Source: Micromussa lordhowensis
Lineage: Eukaryota; Cnidaria; Anthozoa; Scleractinia; Lobophylliidae
Reading direction: 5' to 3'
DNA length: 64,000 nt
Assembly (NCBI GenBank): GCA_964020085.1
Contig: OZ026597.1
Span: forward strand, 11,608,944 to 11,672,943
The notes beneath the pieces are model-generated. The model made no database searches. It saw only the letters and a program-made list of their open reading frames with translations, and had not been told where the DNA came from. Both the position numbers and the translations under genes were made by a program. Positions 60,901-64,000 of this stretch are shown piece after piece (the first letter of the stretch is position 1; each line of letters opens with the position of its first letter).

Positions 60901-62825
60901 CTTTTACTGGCAGAGTACTAATAGACTTAACGACAACCATGAACTAATTTGACAAGCAGCCATACTAATGCTAGCAAATACCTTTCTTTAGCTTCCCTTA
61001 GTAAAAACAAAGATTCTAGCACTATTTCCAAACCAAAGAAACAAGTTCGGAGCTCAGGAATAAAAGAAGGACAGCCATTACCAGCTAATGGAACCTGTAA
61101 ACATTACAAGAAGAGTTTTAGATGGCTCAGGTAATGTATTGTTGGTCATTGACGGATATTAGAAGAGTTCAGCCACAGTATGATTTTGGCCGCGTTCAAA
61201 GTTACTTTTAAATTGAAAGAAACCTGAAAATAGTAGTTTACTAAGATAGAAAAACATGAAAGAGATAATAATAAACCATAAAGGAACAAGGATGGTTAAG
61301 GATGGAGAAGATTAACACGGATTGCAAACGACGAACTTGAAACGTTTAGGCTAAAAGTTTTAAGAGCCGCAAACCGTTACGTAGCGCCTTTAATTTCTCA
61401 GTGATTTCCTTGTCACTCACTTCTTTTACTTTCCTTGATCGCATGAGTTCACTGCTCTAAAACTTGAATGGAACGCAACTCTTTTTGGAGAAAATCCAAT
61501 TAGCTTACATACCTCTTACATCCATTAGCCAAAGGAAGCCTGTCATACAGATAACTGAAACACTTGAAATAAAATAATACGATATTTTATTTACCACTAA
61601 GCTTTCTAGCCACACCCACTTCAGTATAAAACTACGACTCGTCAAGTACGTGCATTGTTTCGTTATTTTAGGTTTCCGTGTTGTGGAAAGTGTTACCCAT
61701 GTGATTTATGTCATGAGGAAAACGAAGATCATGAAATGAAGTACGCGACAAGAATGGTTTGCGGCTTTTGTTCGAGAGAACAGGTTTGTGTCAACCCAGA
61801 AGTTTATCTCTAAGCACCTGGACCCAGTGTTGTTAACGGATAGATAACGCTACCCACTGGATAAAACCACTGCGGGATAACTGTTGAGAAAACAAACTAC
61901 GCTAACCACTAGTTAGTACAATTAGTGAATATAGTCGATAGCTTTATCTATCCTATGACCAATTAGGGCCTGAGTTTCAATTTTATTTCTTTTGTTATTT
62001 TCTGTTGTCGTATTGTACATCAGTGTTGTTGTTTGTATACTGGCATGAAAGAATCCAAACACAGTATTCAGTCGATCATTGCACTTGTGTAATTCTAACC
62101 AGTTAGGTGATAAATTTTACCGTAGTAAACCTCAAATTTAGCTTCAACTGAATAAGATTTGCCAAATAAATATATTAGGATTCTCTACATCACAAACAAA
62201 ACACTCTTAAACAACTGTTGTAGCTTGACAGGACACGAGAATTTGATTGAGCAGTCATGTGTTATTACTATTTTTATAAAGTATGGTGATTACCATTCAT
62301 GCTGCACATTGTAACAATAAAGAAACAGGCTAGCACGTTTTACTGAGTCTCTGCACTCCACATAAAATGATGTCACGCTTTCCATTTGTTAAGACCGTGA
62401 CATTGATTTCTTACCAAACTTGATTTCTGCTCTTTTCAGCCATACACACAACAACCCTGCAGTGGCTGTAAGTCGGCCGTGACCAAGTCACGCTCTGCTC
62501 ACTGGGAAGGAGGTAAAGGATGTCGTGACAAGATCACCATGAGCAGGTAGGTAATCTATTTTGTAGGTAGCAAGTTGTGTCAAATCCCTTTGAACTTGCT
62601 CATTTGTTCTTTCTAGTCTCTCCTCTTTGTACTGAACACTTCGCGGAAACGTTCATTACTACAACTGTTTACAAGCCATGTTATTTCTTACTAACAGTTT
62701 GTTTTCGTCCTTTTAAATTTAGAAATGACGAGCAAAAACACAGGCAGTTGGGGAAGACAGTGTCACGCAAGGCGCAGAAGCGGTCCGAAGGAAAGGGCAA
62801 AGGGAAGGGAAGCAAGGGGAAATGA
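48902..62825 (+). CDS. CCCH - RWD - CHY zinc-finger protein, twelve exons
   Basis: Exons: 48902-49846, 50487-50546, 51195-51247, 57263-57407, 58177-58793, 58949-59056, 59567-59648, 60292-60403, 60992-61130, 61672-61783, 62440-62546, 62723-62825; about 860 residues, phases consistent. Three CCCH fingers lie at about residues 16-35, 73-92 and 157-176. An RWD-like fold starts near 273 (RSIEIQQLKRRFG; AVYLTVSFPEDYPLH). A disordered stretch (exon 5) and Cys-pair modules follow (CNRCRQRI, CTRCASVF, CLHCSKE, CRHCHTKLG). A CHY zinc finger comes next (CKHYKKSFRWLRFPCCGK, YPCDLCHEENEDHE, MVCGFCSREQ, CSGCKS), then a Lys/Gly tail. CHY fingers occur in RCHY1 and yeast Hot13; this combination is typical of uncharacterised proteins outside mammals. 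Roles in RNA or ubiquitin biology are guesses. The exon 8 donor could instead be at 60388/60389, in the same phase. Confidence 0.85.
52046..52648 (+). CDS. LINE ORF1 protein, N-terminally truncated
   Basis: 200 codons from the first ATG after the truncation point. There is a short coiled-coil remnant (KTDLDSKEDN...LKDEIEELQNRSRRNNLVFYN), then the RRM-like core (VELERAHRT, PRPMHVAFLRYTDK) and the C-terminal domain (IGLSEDFAKKTQRRRQELVP) of L1-type ORF1 RNA chaperones. The usual longer N-terminal coiled coil is missing because of 5' truncation. Confidence 0.85.
   Translation: MTAELQKVKTDLDSKEDNATVDALKDEIEELQNRSRRNNLVFYNIPEKAEKGDCISFIQDFITQHMGLETICGHVELERAHRTPSKMPSAGEKSPRPMHVAFLRYTDKMKVLRNAAARLKDNPLNGNAIGLSEDFAKKTQRRRQELVPYRKFLKKKLGDDRKVYIAYPAILKYVDTNGRHRIVGTEELAKLRHEMEEAKS
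52837..56615 (+). pseudogene. LINE ORF2: APE endonuclease - reverse transcriptase, two frameshifts
   Basis: Frame blocks are 52837-53244, to 55243, and 55392-56615. The endonuclease begins ITLNVRGLNSSRKR and has FLQETYS, GGDFNCPL and HAAHCDHSLV. The RT has NWRPISLLNVDYKIASKAL, FIDFEKAFDSLEW, GVRQGCPLSGLLF and QYADDTT (YADD at 54980-54991). The first break is in a run of seven T at about 53234-53240; the second is near 55240. The C-terminal block has a Cys/His cluster (CIHCDSLETLSHMLVNC). Apart from these two lesions all domains look intact. Confidence 0.9.
59347..59524. mobile_element. pogo/Tigger-type MITE
   Basis: The left end CAGTGGAATCCCGATTTCTC is mirrored at the right, and TA flanks both sides. 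These ends are typical of the pogo/Tigger branch of Tc1/mariner. It lies in the CHY gene intron before exon 7. Confidence 0.85.
59659..60038. mobile_element. hAT-type MITE inserted at a splice donor
   Basis: Ends are CCCAGGGGGTACTCCC and the mirrored GGCAGTAC plus C-run plus GGG. AATTTTAG at 59651-59658 and again at 60039-60046 is a perfect 8-bp duplication. The interior repeats CCCATTTATGACC-like phrases, as in other coral repeats. It starts right after the GT of the CHY gene exon 7 donor. Confidence 0.8.
60400..60990. other. CHY gene intron 8 with a possible Penelope-like fragment
   Basis: The phrase CAAGCTTTCGACTGTC with GACTACAGTCTTCAACAGG near 60611-60650 resembles termini of Penelope-like elements, but no coding part is present. 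The rest is unremarkable. Confidence 0.3.
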
Positions 62826-62970
62826 CTTTGTAAGGGGGAATGGGTAGGGGCCTATGTCAGGAGCGTGCTAAGGGACTTGTAACCAATATGAAAAACAGAC
62901 ATTTTGACATCACTCTCTACAAATATTGTTAGATGCTTTCGCTTACCTATTCGAGGAAAAACCATGTGAT

Positions 62971-63412
62971 TACCTTATTATAGGAAATTAACGATGCACT
63001 TTATTAACGCGATTTTAAGAAAATCGCGTTAATTTAATGCATATTAATTTACGTCGATGTTAACTTAAATCACACTATTTTACACCATTGTTATTTTACA
63101 GCACCTTTATTTCAATAACAAAACCTCGCCTGCTCATAGCTCCCTTATCAATACCCTGGAGTCACTATCAACATGAATGCAGTTCTTCTTTAAGAATTGA
63201 GTTCTGATGTCTTTCGACTTTTCGCGTTGATCCGCTTCCCAGAGTGGACAGCGGGATTTGCGTAAAGTATAGTTAGGCGCACATTGTTTTCGAAAATTTC
63301 GCGTCAATTTGATGTATGTAAACCTTACTTTTGGAAAATTCGCGTTAATTTTGTGTAGAGTAAATTTTCTTCGCGTTGTCAACGTGCATCGTTAATTTCC
63401 TATAATAAGGTA
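62971..63412. mobile_element. MITE with about 30-bp inverted ends just downstream of the CHY gene
   Basis: TACCTTATTATAGGAAATTA at the left is mirrored by TAATTTCCTATAATAAGGTA at the right, with GCGTTAATTT repeats inside. A minus frame at 63134-63382 lies wholly within it and is not a gene. Confidence 0.8.
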
Positions 63413-64000
63413 TTAACTAATGAAGCGCTTATAGTCAAATTAAATAGCAACGTGAACAATCTCTGTTTTGTAATGTCGCCTATTTTGTTATGCGTTTTTC
63501 AGCAAGACCACAAAGCAGAAAATTGTCAAGGTGCCTGTAACATTTGCTACCTCACTATACGTGAAACTTTCTTAGTGTTCAGCCGACATCACTATATCAC
63601 GTGTTAACTTTTTGGTGTGATATCAAAAAAAGTTGATCAAACAAATGAACCACGTGACAAATGATCAAGCTGCCGCGTCTGTGTTTGAACCAGACTCATA
63701 GTTAGGCGGGAAAATCTTGGGTGTCAGTTGTGGCATACAGCAGAGACAGGAGCATCCGTTACTAGGAGCGTGCAACTCCCATACTAAGCCTATGTCACGG
63801 CATTTTTACAGACCGGTTTATATTTAGGCTTCTTTTCCCGTGAAATAGGTCAGTTTCGGTTTACATGAGCACGCATCGGTAAGGGAAAAAATGGCTGCCA
63901 GTTTTTCTTTTTAATCGTCCGGTGAAATAATGACGTAAGTTAAAAGATAAGTCCTTGCTTGTGATTGGTCTCTGAGGTTTCTGCGGGGGGTCTAATTCGC
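63413..64000. other. Right edge: no gene recognised, two CACGTG boxes
   Basis: CACGTG at about 63599 and 63652 and an AAAATGGCTGCC near 63889 could belong to the promoter of a gene beyond the edge. A CAG acceptor at 63502 followed by an in-phase 24-codon tail (stop at 63573-63575) could be an alternative last exon of the CHY gene, but support is weak. Confidence 0.35.

Noticed and set aside
63134..63382. 82-codon minus-strand ORF near the right edge
   Set aside because: Lies wholly inside the MITE at 62971-63412 and has no conserved features.
63503..63575. Alternative terminal exon of the CHY gene
   Set aside because: An acceptor and correct phase exist, but 24 codons of unremarkable sequence behind a MITE are not enough to call it.

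Overview
This is a metazoan nuclear window, most likely from an anthozoan cnidarian such as a stony coral or sea anemone. The reasons are intron-rich conserved animal genes with short phased exons, AT-rich introns, tRNA-headed SINEs, many hairpin MITEs, and a Ngaro-type tyrosine-recombinase retrotransposon. The species cannot be named from sequence alone. Nothing here is bacterial, so there are no operons or ribosome-binding sites to report.

Layout. 1-2536 (-) is the 5' part of a large intronless DDE-transposase-like gene that runs off the left edge. 4036-35582 (-) holds 22 in-phase exons of the AP-3 complex beta subunit, covering the N-terminal trunk; its C-terminal hinge and ear are not in the window, so the 1-2536 gene probably lies in a later intron. 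The AP3B introns hold a 5.4 kb TTAA-flanked foldback element (5998-11415), an intact split-direct-repeat (Ngaro-like) retroelement (20894-26149), a decayed relative (27545-29000), and a 4.34 kb composite element (30947-35288). The AP3B start lies 170 bp head-to-head from HAUS1 (+, 35753-43980, nine exons, augmin complex subunit 1). A four-finger C2HC protein of the ZNF474/ZC2HC1 type (-, 46269-47795) converges on HAUS1 and is head-to-head with a twelve-exon CCCH/RWD/CHY zinc-finger gene (+, 48902-62825). A 5'-truncated L1-like LINE (52041-56787) with an 11-bp target-site duplication sits in that gene's third intron.

Most unusual object: 30947-35288. Two almost identical 149-150 bp palindromic hairpins bound a Tc1/mariner DD34E transposase and a convergent intronless Rep protein that combines an HUH endonuclease with an SF3-type helicase. 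Opposed 10-bp iteron-like repeats around an AT-rich core lie between the two genes. TA dinucleotides flank the outer ends. The structure looks like a parvovirus-like replicon joined to a cut-and-paste transposase. I cannot say from one copy whether it is a mobile unit or an accidental assembly.

Other notable structures are a U2 snRNA 5' domain joined to a tRNA-headed SINE (39053-39587), inverted arrays of a 15-bp minisatellite flanking a TTAA element in HAUS1 intron 1, a GC-AG first intron in HAUS1, and hAT-type MITEs with perfect 8-bp duplications, one inserted two bases inside a splice donor. Exon limits were read by eye from splice consensus, reading phase and remembered family conservation. 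No alignment or database search was run.
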